A DNA stretch of 64,000 nucleotides, from contig NZ_CP088247.1 in NCBI RefSeq assembly GCF_021117295.1, positions 62,001-126,000 on the forward strand. The letters are read 5' to 3'. The position numbers and the translations under genes are program-made. Source of the DNA: Methylorubrum sp. B1-46 (GTDB taxonomy: Bacteria; Pseudomonadota; Alphaproteobacteria; Rhizobiales; Beijerinckiaceae). The notes under the pieces were generated by a model. It did no database searches. It was not told the DNA's origin and was given only the letters and a program-made list of their open reading frames with translations. Shown here piece after piece: positions 1 through 7,341 of the stretch (its first letter is position 1; every line of letters starts with the position of its first letter).

Positions 1-1
1 C

Positions 2-220
2 GTCGGCGCCGGCGCCTACCGTGCTCCGGGCTACGGACTGCGCGCCACGCCGCTCCCGCAGGAGCGCACGGATCTGACGCAGTGGTACAGGTCCCACGTC
101 GTGGCCGGTCCCGGCGCCTTTCTCCTGAAAGCAGCGGGCTACGGCGACTTCTCGCGGGCCCTGCGGCGGAAGTTCGTGATCGAAGTTAGCGGCCTCGCGC
201 CGGGTCGCCGCGACGAGTGA
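2..220 (+). CDS. DUF1194 family protein, C-terminal part
   Basis: Only the last 72 codons lie in the window; the frame is open from base 2 and ends at TGA 218-220. The tail contains a 'GPGAFLLKAAGYGDFSRALRRK' type segment (Gly-Pro-Gly-Ala-Phe followed by Asp-Phe, Ala-Leu-Arg-Arg-Lys), which is how DUF1194 proteins (VWA-like, usually secreted) end. The function of the family is not known. The next 180 bases stay open in the same frame after the stop, so the original gene may have been longer or fused to something else. Confidence 0.55.
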   Translation, partial: VGAGAYRAPGYGLRATPLPQERTDLTQWYRSHVVAGPGAFLLKAAGYGDFSRALRRKFVIEVSGLAPGRRDE

Positions 221-406
221 CACCACCAGGGCCGATGGGCACGTTGGACGCTTCGCAACGCCCGCTTCGGCCGCGGCAGCGTCGTGCTGGCGCGGGCCGG
301 GCTGGCGCAGCCGCGGCGGGCCTGGGCGACGAAGTTTGCGATGCGAACGCCGCGCTACACCATGCAGGTCGACGAGCTACCGATTGCTTCGGCTGATGCG
401 TTCTGA
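221..406 (+). pseudogene. unidentified coding remnant in frame with the preceding gene
   Basis: Directly after the DUF1194 stop the same frame stays open for 61 codons to TGA 404-406 with coding-like composition (many Ala/Arg/Gly, ending ELPIASADAF). No start codon with a ribosome site precedes it, and I do not recognise the family. It could be the 3' end of a gene whose 5' part was lost when the DUF1194 gene was joined to it. Confidence 0.3.
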
Positions 407-432
407 CCTTCACTGTCCCCCAGGGCGGCCCG

Positions 433-640
433 TCAGTACATCGGCGTGCCGCCGGCGACGGGCACGAGCGCACCCGACATGTAGCTGCCCTCGCGCGAGG
501 CGAGCAACATGTAGGCATGAGCAAGCTCCGCCGGCTGCCCGGCTCGGCCGAGGGGCGTAGCGGCCCCAAGTTTCTCGATCTGCTCCGGACTTTTCCCGAT
601 CGGCTGGATCGGCGTCTAGACCGGGCCGGGCGCCATACAG
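433..640 (-). pseudogene. short-chain dehydrogenase/reductase, 3' fragment with internal stop
   Basis: Reading leftward from about 640, the translation is the C-terminal third of a classical SDR: APGPV, then TPIQP, an EQIEKLG segment, PLGRAGQPAELAHAYMLLAS, and the terminal GxYxSGALVPVAGGTPMY before the TGA at 433. The conserved tryptophan after APGPV is replaced by TAG. The Rossmann nucleotide-binding half and catalytic Tyr-x3-Lys are absent. The 5' side is joined at about 640 to an integrase fragment in another frame, so this is a rearrangement scar. Confidence 0.7.
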
Positions 641-893
641 GGCGACGAAGGCGGTGGCCATCTCGCTCGTACTCGATGTGCGTGACGAGTTTACCAGTGC
701 CCTCCGTCCAGTTGGTGCGCCGCCACTCCGCGTAGCGCTCGAGACCGGCCTCTGTGACCGCGTCGATGGATTTGTCGCCGAAGTAGCCCACGAAGTCGCG
801 GCGAATGACGGCGAGCTCGCTCTTGCCCTGATCCGCCCGGCACTCGCCCCGCTCCACCTCCCGGAGGATCTGAGCGATATACGCTTCGTCCAC
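640..893 (-). pseudogene. tyrosine integrase, N-terminal fragment
   Basis: About 84 codons from ATG 893 encode the SAM-like N-terminal region of a site-specific integrase: a segment like VIRRDFVGYFGDKSIDAVTE, then a Tyr-Ala-Glu-Trp-Arg-Arg stretch and HIEYERDGHRLRRP. The catalytic domain (R..HxxR..Y) is missing because the frame runs into the SDR remnant near 640. Just upstream of the start codon, at 907, lies the end of an IS3 element, so the promoter has also been replaced. Confidence 0.6.
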
Positions 894-938
894 GCTCTCG
901 ATGTCGTGTGGCCTGCTGCCGGTTTGTTGGACACCGTC

Positions 939-1799
939 CTAAGCTAATTGGGTTCGGTTTTCGAACTCGACGGGGCTGAGGTAGCCCAAGGTCGAGTGCC
1001 GCCGCGCCAGGTTGTAGAAGCGCTCGATGGAATCGAACACGTCTGCACGGGCTTCATCCCGCGTCCGGTAGGTCCGTCGGGCGGTGCGCTCGGTCTTCAG
1101 CGAGGAGAAGAAGCTCTCCATTGCCGCGTTGTCCCAGACGTTGCCCGAACGGCTCATCGAGCAGGTCACGCCGTGCTCGGTCATTTGACGCTGGAAGGCT
1201 TCGCTCGTGTATTGCGAGCCCTGGTCCGAGTGATGCAGCAAGGCATCCGGCTTGCCTCTGCGCCAGATCGCCATGACGAGCGCATCTGTCACGAGTTGAG
1301 CCGTCATACTGGCCTGCATCGACCAGCCCACGACACGGCGCGAGAACAGATCGATGACGGCGGCGACGTAGAGCCAGCCCTCGGCGGTCCAGATATACGT
1401 GAAGTCGGCGATCCACTTCCGGTTCGGAGCGTCGGCCGCGAACCGCCGCTCCAGGAGATTGGGCGAGGCAGCGGCCCGCTCACCTTCGTCCTTTGGCAGG
1501 CCCCGTCGGCGCGGTCGCGCTCGCAAGGCATTCTCGCGCATGATCCGCTCGATGCGGTGCAGCCCGCATGACACGCCCTGGGCGAGCACATCGCGCCAGA
1601 CGCGCCTCGCGCCGTAGGTGCGGTCGCTGGCCACGAAGCTCGCGTGGGCCTTGCTCAGGATAGCTTCGTCGTCCCGTGTGCGTCGGCTAGGCTGCCGGGT
1701 GAGCCAAGCGTGGAAGCCGGAGCGCGAGACACCCAGCGCCGCGCACATCCAGGCAACTGGCCAGACAGCACGATGCTTTGCGATGAACGCGAACTTCAT
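939..1799 (-). CDS. IS3-family transposase OrfB (DDE integrase domain)
   Basis: The 286-residue product has an HTH_21-like N-terminal region and a C-terminal rve/DDE integrase core. The three catalytic acidic residues are visible: Asp in WIADFTYIW, Asp in HHSDQGSQYTS, and Glu in GNVWDNAAMESFF, followed by the usual YNxxRRHSTLGYLSPVEFE ending. It overlaps orfA by 4 bases and should be made mainly as an OrfAB fusion through the upstream slippery site. All motifs are intact, so the transposase looks functional. Confidence 0.9.
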   Translation of the reverse strand: MKFAFIAKHRAVWPVAWMCAALGVSRSGFHAWLTRQPSRRTRDDEAILSKAHASFVASDRTYGARRVWRDVLAQGVSCGLHRIERIMRENALRARPRRRGLPKDEGERAAASPNLLERRFAADAPNRKWIADFTYIWTAEGWLYVAAVIDLFSRRVVGWSMQASMTAQLVTDALVMAIWRRGKPDALLHHSDQGSQYTSEAFQRQMTEHGVTCSMSRSGNVWDNAAMESFFSSLKTERTARRTYRTRDEARADVFDSIERFYNLARRHSTLGYLSPVEFENRTQLA

Positions 1800-2086
1800 A
1801 TCGCGTCCCTCGCAAAGTATGCGGCGGCCTTTTTTAGGATATCACGCTCCGCTTTTAGACGAGCGACCTCCTTGCGCAGCCGGTCGATCTCGATCTGCTC
1901 GGGCTTCATCTGCCCCTGACCGGGAAAAGCGTGTTGGGGATCGGCCGCCGCCTGCCTCACCCACCGGTGCAGCATCGTCTCGTGAACATCGAGATCGCGC
2001 GCGGCCTGCGCGACACTGACACCACGTTCCCGAATCAGTCGAACCGCCTCGATCTTGAACTCACGTCCGAACTTGCGACGCTGCAT
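1796..2086 (-). CDS. IS3-family transposase OrfA (helix-turn-helix)
   Basis: This 96-residue protein has the OrfA pattern: KFGREFKIEAVRLI, an HTH (VSVAQAARDLDVHETMLHRW), and a C-terminal leucine-zipper-like coil (EQIEIDRLRKEVARLKAERDILKKAA). It binds the terminal repeats and pairs with OrfB. The coil ends on the A6G slippery sequence used to shift into orfB. Confidence 0.9.
   Translation of the reverse strand: MQRRKFGREFKIEAVRLIRERGVSVAQAARDLDVHETMLHRWVRQAAADPQHAFPGQGQMKPEQIEIDRLRKEVARLKAERDILKKAAAYFARDAI
1829..1835 (-). other. programmed -1 frameshift site (A-AAA-AAG)
   Basis: On the minus strand the orfA reading ...CTA AAA AAG GCC contains the heptamer A AAA AAG in the correct phase for a -1 shift into orfB, which begins about 30 bases downstream. 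This is the usual IS3-family arrangement for making the OrfAB transposase. The sequence is seen directly; its use is inferred. Confidence 0.7.
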
Positions 2087-2152
2087 GGAGCACCTCCGGC
2101 TTCACCTTCACACCTAAACAGGGTGTCCGTGAAACCGGCAGCAGGCCACACC

Positions 2153-2419
2153 ATGAAGACCGTGTTCCTGCTGATGGCGCAGTACGACGCTCGGGCCGTG
2201 ATCCCGATCGAGTGGGTCGCGAGGGATTTCTTCTCGCACCTCACCACCGAGAAGCTCGTGCGGAAAATCTCGGCCGGCGATATCGCCCTCCCCCTCACGC
2301 GGATCGAGGACAGCGCCAGGTGCGCTAAGGGCGTCTCCTTGATCGACCTCGCAGCCTACATCGACCGTCGCGTCGAGGCGGCCCGGAAGGAGTGCCGCCA
2401 GCTTACCGGGCAGGGATAA
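2153..2419 (+). CDS. pyocin activator PrtN-like protein
   Basis: The 88-residue product begins MKTVFLLMAQYDARAVIP and contains a DFF(S)HL..EKLVRKISAGDIALPL segment and SLIDLAAYID, which match the PrtN family (PF11112), a small DNA-binding regulator first seen in pyocin control and common beside integrases in alphaproteobacterial islands. The IS3 element ends two bases before its ATG, so its own promoter and ribosome site have been cut away; expression would need a promoter inside the IS. The coding part is intact. Confidence 0.75.
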   Translation: MKTVFLLMAQYDARAVIPIEWVARDFFSHLTTEKLVRKISAGDIALPLTRIEDSARCAKGVSLIDLAAYIDRRVEAARKECRQLTGQG

Positions 2420-2423
2420 GGAC

Positions 2424-2792
2424 CTACGATTTCAGTCGGCGTGGAGACCGGATCTCGGCGCGCCGCTGCCGCTCGGCTTCGAGTGCCTCTCTGTCTCGTT
2501 GAACCAGATCGATGCGTGGTGAAGGTGGCAGAGATGACGGAGCGGGGAAGCCGATTTCCGGGTAGAGGTCTGGCCGCTGCTTCATCCGCCAGCGATCGAC
2601 CGCCTCGAGGTCGTACATCCCGGTGGTCTCGTCCGGCAGCGGGAAGCCGCGGGCGTAGAGCCGGCACGCGCAGTCGCGGAACTGGTCGGGTCTGAGGCAG
2701 AGACGCCGAGCGATCTTTTCGGCTGGAGCATAGGCTGGATCGATTCGGAAGCGCACCTGAGGTGCTTTCGGCATAGCCTTCCTATCCGCCAT
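2424..2792 (-). CDS. hypothetical protein, possible island-associated DNA-binding protein
   Basis: A 122-residue charged protein starting MADRKAMPKAPQVRFRID. A good ribosome site (GGGGAGG, 5 bases upstream) supports the ATG at 2790-2792. The middle (YAPAEKIARRLCLRPDQFRDCACRLY) could form a helix-turn-helix like fold, and the C-terminus is a long Arg/Glu-rich helix. I do not recognise the family. It converges with the PrtN-like gene, with four bases between their stops. Confidence 0.6.
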   Translation of the reverse strand: MADRKAMPKAPQVRFRIDPAYAPAEKIARRLCLRPDQFRDCACRLYARGFPLPDETTGMYDLEAVDRWRMKQRPDLYPEIGFPAPSSLPPSPRIDLVQRDREALEAERQRRAEIRSPRRLKS

Positions 2793-2962
2793 ATCGCCTC
2801 CCCAGTAGGCGTCCGGTCCGTCCCTGAGGCGGTTTATGCCACGGCTGGAAACGTGTTCCATCCGTGTTGCGCGGAGCCGCCGACAGCTGGATGTAACTCG
2901 TTGTAAAAGCAAGACTCGTGTTGCAGCGTGTTGCAAGCACGCGGGAACACCATTCGGGCAAC

Positions 2963-2994
2963 GAAAAACCCGCCAAGTCATTGACCGGGCGGGT
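2963..2994 (-). terminator. Rho-independent terminator of the tRNA locus
   Basis: A perfect 7-bp stem (ACCCGCC 2968-2974 with GGCGGGT 2988-2994) with a 13-base loop is followed, on the minus strand, by TTTTT. It lies 9 bases after the CCA end of the tRNA fragment at 3003, as expected for the native terminator of that tRNA. Confidence 0.8.
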
Positions 2995-3002
2995 GAAAAG
3001 AG

Positions 3003-3052
3003 TGGTAGCGAGGGAGGGATTTGAACCCCCGACACAAGGATTATGATTCCTT
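3003..3052 (-). other. att site: displaced 3' half of a CAT-anticodon tRNA
   Basis: The minus strand reads a tRNA from the anticodon stem-loop to CCA: stem AAGGA / TCCTT around loop ATCATAA (anticodon CAT, Met or Ile2 type), variable loop, T arm GGGGG-TTCAAAT-CCCTC, acceptor CCTCGCT and ACCA. No D arm or 5' acceptor strand follows to the right of 3052, so only about 50 bases of tRNA remain. The integrase starts 139 bases beyond. This is the classic scar of integration into a tRNA at the anticodon loop, leaving the original 3' half and its terminator. Confidence 0.75.
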
Positions 3053-3190
3053 CTTTCGACTGACTTTTAAGGCTTCGAAGGAACCAAATATTAGGGAATC
3101 GTATACTAGATATAGGCAATTGCTTCGATCGCGTTCGCACCGCCTCTCGCCCGACCGGATCCGAAGCGCGACCCAGATGCGACCCAGACC

Positions 3191-4729
3191 ATGGCTGAGC
3201 ACCTCGCGAATGGCAAGCAGTCGAAGATCACCGTCGAGACGCTGAAGGCCTTGCTTCGCGAAGTCGGGGCGGCAGAGAGCGAGCAACGTGATCCGGAATG
3301 CCCAGGACTGGTACTGCGGGTCCGGCCACGAGCGGGGGTGCGCTGGTCGTACAAGGGCAGACTGCACGGCAAGGAGAAGCGTTGGGATCTCGGTCCGGCC
3401 GTTGCCACGCGTGATGGAATCGCGGCTGTTCGGGAGAAGGCCGCTCGCATTCGGGAAGACCTCCGGCGAAACTTGGACCCAATGGCATCTAAGACGGACA
3501 CTCCACCGATAGTGGCGCCTCCTGCGTCCTGGAATTGGGAGGCGGGTGTTGCCGCGTTCCTGGTGCATATCGCACGTACGCGCCGCCCTGATACCTACAC
3601 CGACTATCGGCGGATTCTCGAGAACACGAAGGAACTCAGGGTACTCCATGGGCGGCGCATCGCCGATATCGAGCGGGAGGATATTGCAGCTGCGATCCGA
3701 ACCATCCACGAGCGCGGCGTCGAATCGCATGCCGCGCACGTTCTCAGAGTCGTGCGATCCTTCTGGTCGTGGCTTGCTGGTGATGGGCAGCAACGCCTTT
3801 CACGTGTCCAGCCCAATCTCCTGTACCGTCTGCAGCCTCCGGAGCGTACACGTCGAGAGAACGGTGATCGCGGCGCGCGCGTGTCTGCTCCCGCAACTAC
3901 CTCGCGGAAATCCGCGGAGCCGAAACTTCCAAGCGAGGCGAGCCTGGGACGCGCCTTGGCCATCGCAGAGTCGGAAGTCTTGGACGATTCGGTGTCTTGG
4001 GCGATCGGCCTCCTGCTCTACACTGCGCAACGTCGCCGCCCAATCGTTGCAGCTTACGCAGAGGACTTCAGCTGGCGAGACCCGAACACTCCTCCTGGCA
4101 CAGTCGTATGGAACGTGCCCGCGTTCTACCGCAAAACGGCTCGGAGACGCGGTGTCGCAACTCCTCACAGACTTCCGCTCAACGGGTCTGCTGCCAAGCT
4201 TGTAGATCTGCTGTTGGAAGACGAATATGAAATGCGTACCAAGCGGAGGGCCAAATTTTGGCTCTTTCCTGTTAGCTATCCAAAACACAAGGCAGTCGAG
4301 AGAAAGTCGCCGACCATGGATCCCGGGGCCTTGAATCACAATTTGCTGGCAATGCCCGGTGTGGATCTTTCTCCGCATGGCGTCCGTCGCGCCTTTCATA
4401 CCTATGGCAAGATGCATTTGGGCTTTACGCGCGAAGAATCGAAACTCGTGCTCGACCATAACGAAGGTCGTCCGGGAGATGCGACCGATGCTTACGATTG
4501 GGACGAGGAAATGAACCGCAAGGCTGTTATGTTATCGAAGTGGGGCCTATGGATTGACGAACTGCGCGACGCCGCCGTTAGAGCGGATCCATTGCTTCGT
4601 CCGGAGAACAAAGAAGAACTGGCATCCATGATTCGTAAAGCGCGATATGGCAAAGGTTCTGCTGCCAAATTTGAAGCTAAAAAATGGAACAGTCGATCCT
4701 TCGATTCAGATATAGGCGAAGAGATATGA
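3191..4729 (+). CDS. tyrosine-type site-specific integrase
   Basis: A 512-residue recombinase. The N-terminus (to about residue 95) resembles an arm-binding domain (GLVLRVRP, GVRWSYKGR), residues about 115-210 a core-binding SAM-like domain (RTRRPDTYTDYRRILE), and the rest the catalytic domain: a first Arg in LLLYTAQRRRPIVAAY, the His-x2-Arg box in LSPHGVRRAFHTYG, LVLDHNEG, and a candidate nucleophile Tyr in DATDAYDW. It lies next to the tRNA scar, pointing into the element, so it is probably the enzyme that inserted it. Codon use and lower GC differ from the surrounding chromosome-like genes. Confidence 0.88.
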   Translation: MAEHLANGKQSKITVETLKALLREVGAAESEQRDPECPGLVLRVRPRAGVRWSYKGRLHGKEKRWDLGPAVATRDGIAAVREKAARIREDLRRNLDPMASKTDTPPIVAPPASWNWEAGVAAFLVHIARTRRPDTYTDYRRILENTKELRVLHGRRIADIEREDIAAAIRTIHERGVESHAAHVLRVVRSFWSWLAGDGQQRLSRVQPNLLYRLQPPERTRRENGDRGARVSAPATTSRKSAEPKLPSEASLGRALAIAESEVLDDSVSWAIGLLLYTAQRRRPIVAAYAEDFSWRDPNTPPGTVVWNVPAFYRKTARRRGVATPHRLPLNGSAAKLVDLLLEDEYEMRTKRRAKFWLFPVSYPKHKAVERKSPTMDPGALNHNLLAMPGVDLSPHGVRRAFHTYGKMHLGFTREESKLVLDHNEGRPGDATDAYDWDEEMNRKAVMLSKWGLWIDELRDAAVRADPLLRPENKEELASMIRKARYGKGSAAKFEAKKWNSRSFDSDIGEEI

Positions 4730-4999
4730 TAATAGTCTATTTTTTTGACTGATGATATTTTTGTAAGGCAAAATAAAATACTTGACTAATTATTGGTATG
4801 GGACAGCGTTGCTCCTAGTGGTCTGAGTTAGAAATGTTAGTGCATTTGCAGGTCTTGTGAGCAGGCTGGATCGCCGCGTGCGAGGAGGTGCACCATGTCG
4901 CGTGGACTGCAGGCTGTTGCTCTGAATGCGTCGCGCCTCGGACGTCACGACCACCTTTCTCGATGGCCGCCGTCCGGACCTCGAGCGAGTAGCGGACGC

Positions 5000-5179
5000 A
5001 CCGCACCATCAATGACGCCTCGACGGGTTGCGGCTGCACCTGTTCGTGGAGGCCTACAACCACGGCCGCCGGCTCAAAATACTGCGTGGCCTCACGCCCT
5101 ACGAATTCATCTACCACCGGACGATAGAGACCGAACGCTTTTGGCTCAATCCGTCACACCATATGCCAGGACCGAACAC
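5000..5179 (+). pseudogene. IS481-family transposase, 3' fragment
   Basis: The reading contains FVEAYNHGRRLKILRGLTPYEF and ends LNPSHHMPGPNT, the conserved C-terminus of IS481 transposases (usually ...LNPIHQMPGLNT then stop). An upstream RTIND piece fits the same family after a small deletion. The stop codon is gone, and the sequence abuts the end of the toxin gene at 5180. The catalytic domain is missing. Confidence 0.7.
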
Positions 5180-6187
5180 TCAGCGATTGATCATTCGCTC
5201 GAGCCTCGCGCACGTCTCCATCACTGTGTCGAACGGTGGGGCATGTCGGGAAGTCATGCCGGCCTCCGCCATACGGGCGTAGTCGTCGGCGAGCTTTCTG
5301 AGAGGCTCGCCGGCCGGTACGAGTCGCATGCCCCCTGTCACCGCGGCGGCGTAGTCGATCCAGCCTCCTTTGCCGTCTTTTTCGGCGAAGAAGAAGCTCT
5401 TGTGAGTGGCGACCTTCTCGGCGAGGTCGCGGTCCGCAACGACGCCCTCGATGCGTTCGGAGGAGGCGATGTAGTGGAGGTCGTGCCAGTGGCGCGAGAA
5501 GCGGTCGCCTTTCAGGCTTTCCTGGATTGAGTACACGTGCGCAGCAGTGGCCTTCTCCCAGAAGGTTCGCCCGATGGACATCGCTCGGACGCGAGCGGTC
5601 GGGAAGTCCAGCCCTTCCACCGCGGCGGCGGCATCGCAGGCCACGTCCGCCGTCTCCGCGGGCTCGCCCGTCGACCGGGCACCGAATTCGAGCATGACGG
5701 TTGGAGCGACATAGGAGTTGCCCGGCGTCACAGTTTCATACTCTATGAAGAGCTTCTCGCGGGTATCCTGCCGGAACCGGACGTTGGTTCCGTCCCGCTC
5801 GGCTGCCGCCGAGAACAGCGGAATTAGCTCGCTTTTGATCCACGCGGGGAGCTTCTCCCGCACTTCCTCGGTCCACTTCCGACCCCGACTCTTGCTTGGC
5901 GGGATGCCGTCCGGCGTGACGTCGAAATCGGGCAGGAAGCGTCGGATGTCATAGGTGAGGTCGACGTCTTCGGAGAAGCGGTCGATCACCCCGTAAACCT
6001 TCGACAATGACGTCCCGCCCTTGAATGACAGGTGCGCGCCGTAGTCGCTCCCGTAGATGACGGAGAGCGCCCAAACGACCATGGCGTCCTTCTCGATGAT
6101 CTCTGGCGGCCGTCCCAAGCGCTCCGAAGCGACGCCGAGGGCGTCACGGCGTCGGCCGGAGGCCAGTCGGAGGAACTTTTCAGCCAT
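5180..6187 (-). CDS. AbiEii/AbiGii-family nucleotidyltransferase toxin
   Basis: The 335-residue protein is a DUF1814/AbiEii nucleotidyltransferase, the toxin of type IV abortive-infection toxin-antitoxin systems. Motifs visible: LSFKGGTSLSKVYG (nucleotidyltransferase motif I) and SEDVDLTYD (motif II, acidic metal ligands), then a basic central region and a C-terminal helical domain with FWEKATAAH. It starts inside the antitoxin gene (8-base overlap), as in abiEi-abiEii operons. The C-terminus is now next to an IS481 scar but the length is normal. Confidence 0.88.
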   Translation of the reverse strand: MAEKFLRLASGRRRDALGVASERLGRPPEIIEKDAMVVWALSVIYGSDYGAHLSFKGGTSLSKVYGVIDRFSEDVDLTYDIRRFLPDFDVTPDGIPPSKSRGRKWTEEVREKLPAWIKSELIPLFSAAAERDGTNVRFRQDTREKLFIEYETVTPGNSYVAPTVMLEFGARSTGEPAETADVACDAAAAVEGLDFPTARVRAMSIGRTFWEKATAAHVYSIQESLKGDRFSRHWHDLHYIASSERIEGVVADRDLAEKVATHKSFFFAEKDGKGGWIDYAAAVTGGMRLVPAGEPLRKLADDYARMAEAGMTSRHAPPFDTVMETCARLERMINR

Positions 6188-6776
6188 GCAGTTCGGCTTC
6201 CCTTATAGCCGAGCCGATCCACTTCGGCAGCTTCGGCGCGACCTTGTTGAGCTTCAACCATTGGGAAGGTTCGAGTCGCTCTCGAAGCTGTCGCGCCGCT
6301 TCCCTAGCCTGCTCCTTCCCAAGGTAAGCCATTGCGCGGATGGCCTCGCCTGCAGGTTCGTTCGGCAGGACCGTCTGCCACTTCGGGACGTGCCGAAGCT
6401 CGACCGGATTGGAGCCGAGGGCGAGCAACGCCGACCGACCGGACGTCAGATAGACCCGCCGGATCGGCTGCTGGGTGGTCAGCCCGAACCGATTGGCGGC
6501 CACCGCCCCGTTGGTGACGATCGGCTTGCCCGTGCGCTTCGACATGGAGGTGACGACACGCTCGGCGGACGGCGGGAACGATCCGAATTCGCTTTTCCGC
6601 GGCACGACGTAGGCGCCCCGGGAAATGCGCATGATTTCCCCCTTCGCAGCCAGGCGCGACAGCGTCTGGTCGATCGCGGATCGAGATCCCTGTTCCGACA
6701 GACTTTCGGCGGTGATGACCGAACCCTCGCGCTTCCGCTTGATGACGGCCAGGACGCTCTGGGACAATGATTTCAT
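6180..6776 (-). CDS. AbiEi-like antitoxin / DUF6088 family regulator
   Basis: A 198-residue protein with an N-terminal winged helix (LSQSVLAVIKRKREGSVITAE... SRLAAKGEIMRISRGAYVVP) and a C-terminal antitoxin domain including PIRRVYLTSGR. This is the DUF6088/AbiEi pattern: it neutralises the toxin and represses the operon. It is the first gene, overlapping abiEii by 8 bases. An inverted repeat just upstream of its start is a fitting operator. Confidence 0.83.
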   Translation of the reverse strand: MKSLSQSVLAVIKRKREGSVITAESLSEQGSRSAIDQTLSRLAAKGEIMRISRGAYVVPRKSEFGSFPPSAERVVTSMSKRTGKPIVTNGAVAANRFGLTTQQPIRRVYLTSGRSALLALGSNPVELRHVPKWQTVLPNEPAGEAIRAMAYLGKEQAREAARQLRERLEPSQWLKLNKVAPKLPKWIGSAIREAELHG

Positions 6777-6786
6777 GACGCCCTCC

Positions 6787-6816
6787 TGTCAGAAGCTCGT
6801 ATCGCAGTTTCTGACA
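6787..6816 (-). promoter_or_regulatory. inverted-repeat operator upstream of the antitoxin
   Basis: TGTCAGAA (6787-6794) and TTCTGACA (6809-6816) form a perfect 8-bp dyad separated by 14 bases, starting 11 bases upstream of the antitoxin ATG. AbiEi antitoxins repress their own promoter by binding inverted repeats, so this is a likely autoregulatory site. Confidence 0.6.
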
Positions 6817-6839
6817 ACGGACAATGATCGGCGTTGATC

Positions 6840-7341
6840 CCGACCGTGTCCGGCGCGGCGACTGGCGACGCGGGCGTCGAGGTTAAGGAGCATGCCGGTT
6901 GCAGCATTGGACGCCAATTGAGATAGCTTCCGTGTGTGAAAGGCCTTCAACCAGAATGGAACAGCAGAAATTGGCGAGTTGCACAAACTATCGAAACTAG
7001 GCATTGAATCAATTTCGCTGCGAGCGGAAGCAAGGAGCGATGTGTTTTCCGATGGGTCAATCATCAAGGGTTTGTCTTCTGCAGAGAATATACCTGGATA
7101 AAAACATGGAGTTGCTGATATATGATTCGCTTATGGAGCACTTACGGGCTCGGGCGTGAGTACTTCTGAGAAAATATCTAATGCTATCTAAATAAATTCA
7201 CGCCTATGACTTGATGGGTTGCTTTGAGGTCTAGCCATGCGGCTCGTGGTGATGCCGAGGATGCGGAAACAAACCCTTCATGGCGAAGGATGCAATGGCG
7301 CTGTTCCGCAAGCCTCCTCCGTTTCTGCTCCCTCTGCCGTC
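6840..7341. other. intergenic region without a recognisable gene
   Basis: About 500 bases between the antitoxin promoter and the end of the MFS gene. Composition falls to clearly AT-richer DNA around 6950-7200 compared with neighbours. I see no convincing reading frame, RNA or repeat. It looks like an acquired or decayed stretch. Confidence 0.4.

Larger units (their letters stand above)
907..2150 (-). mobile_element. IS3-family insertion sequence, apparently complete
   Basis: The element is 1,244 bp and bounded by imperfect inverted repeats at 907-935 and 2122-2150: both begin TGTGGCCTGCTGCCGGTTT, then differ at three bases, then share GGACACC. It carries overlapping orfA and orfB on the minus strand, with a frameshift signal between them. 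I see no identical 3-bp target duplication at the ends. The right end stops two bases before the start codon of a PrtN-like gene. Confidence 0.85.
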
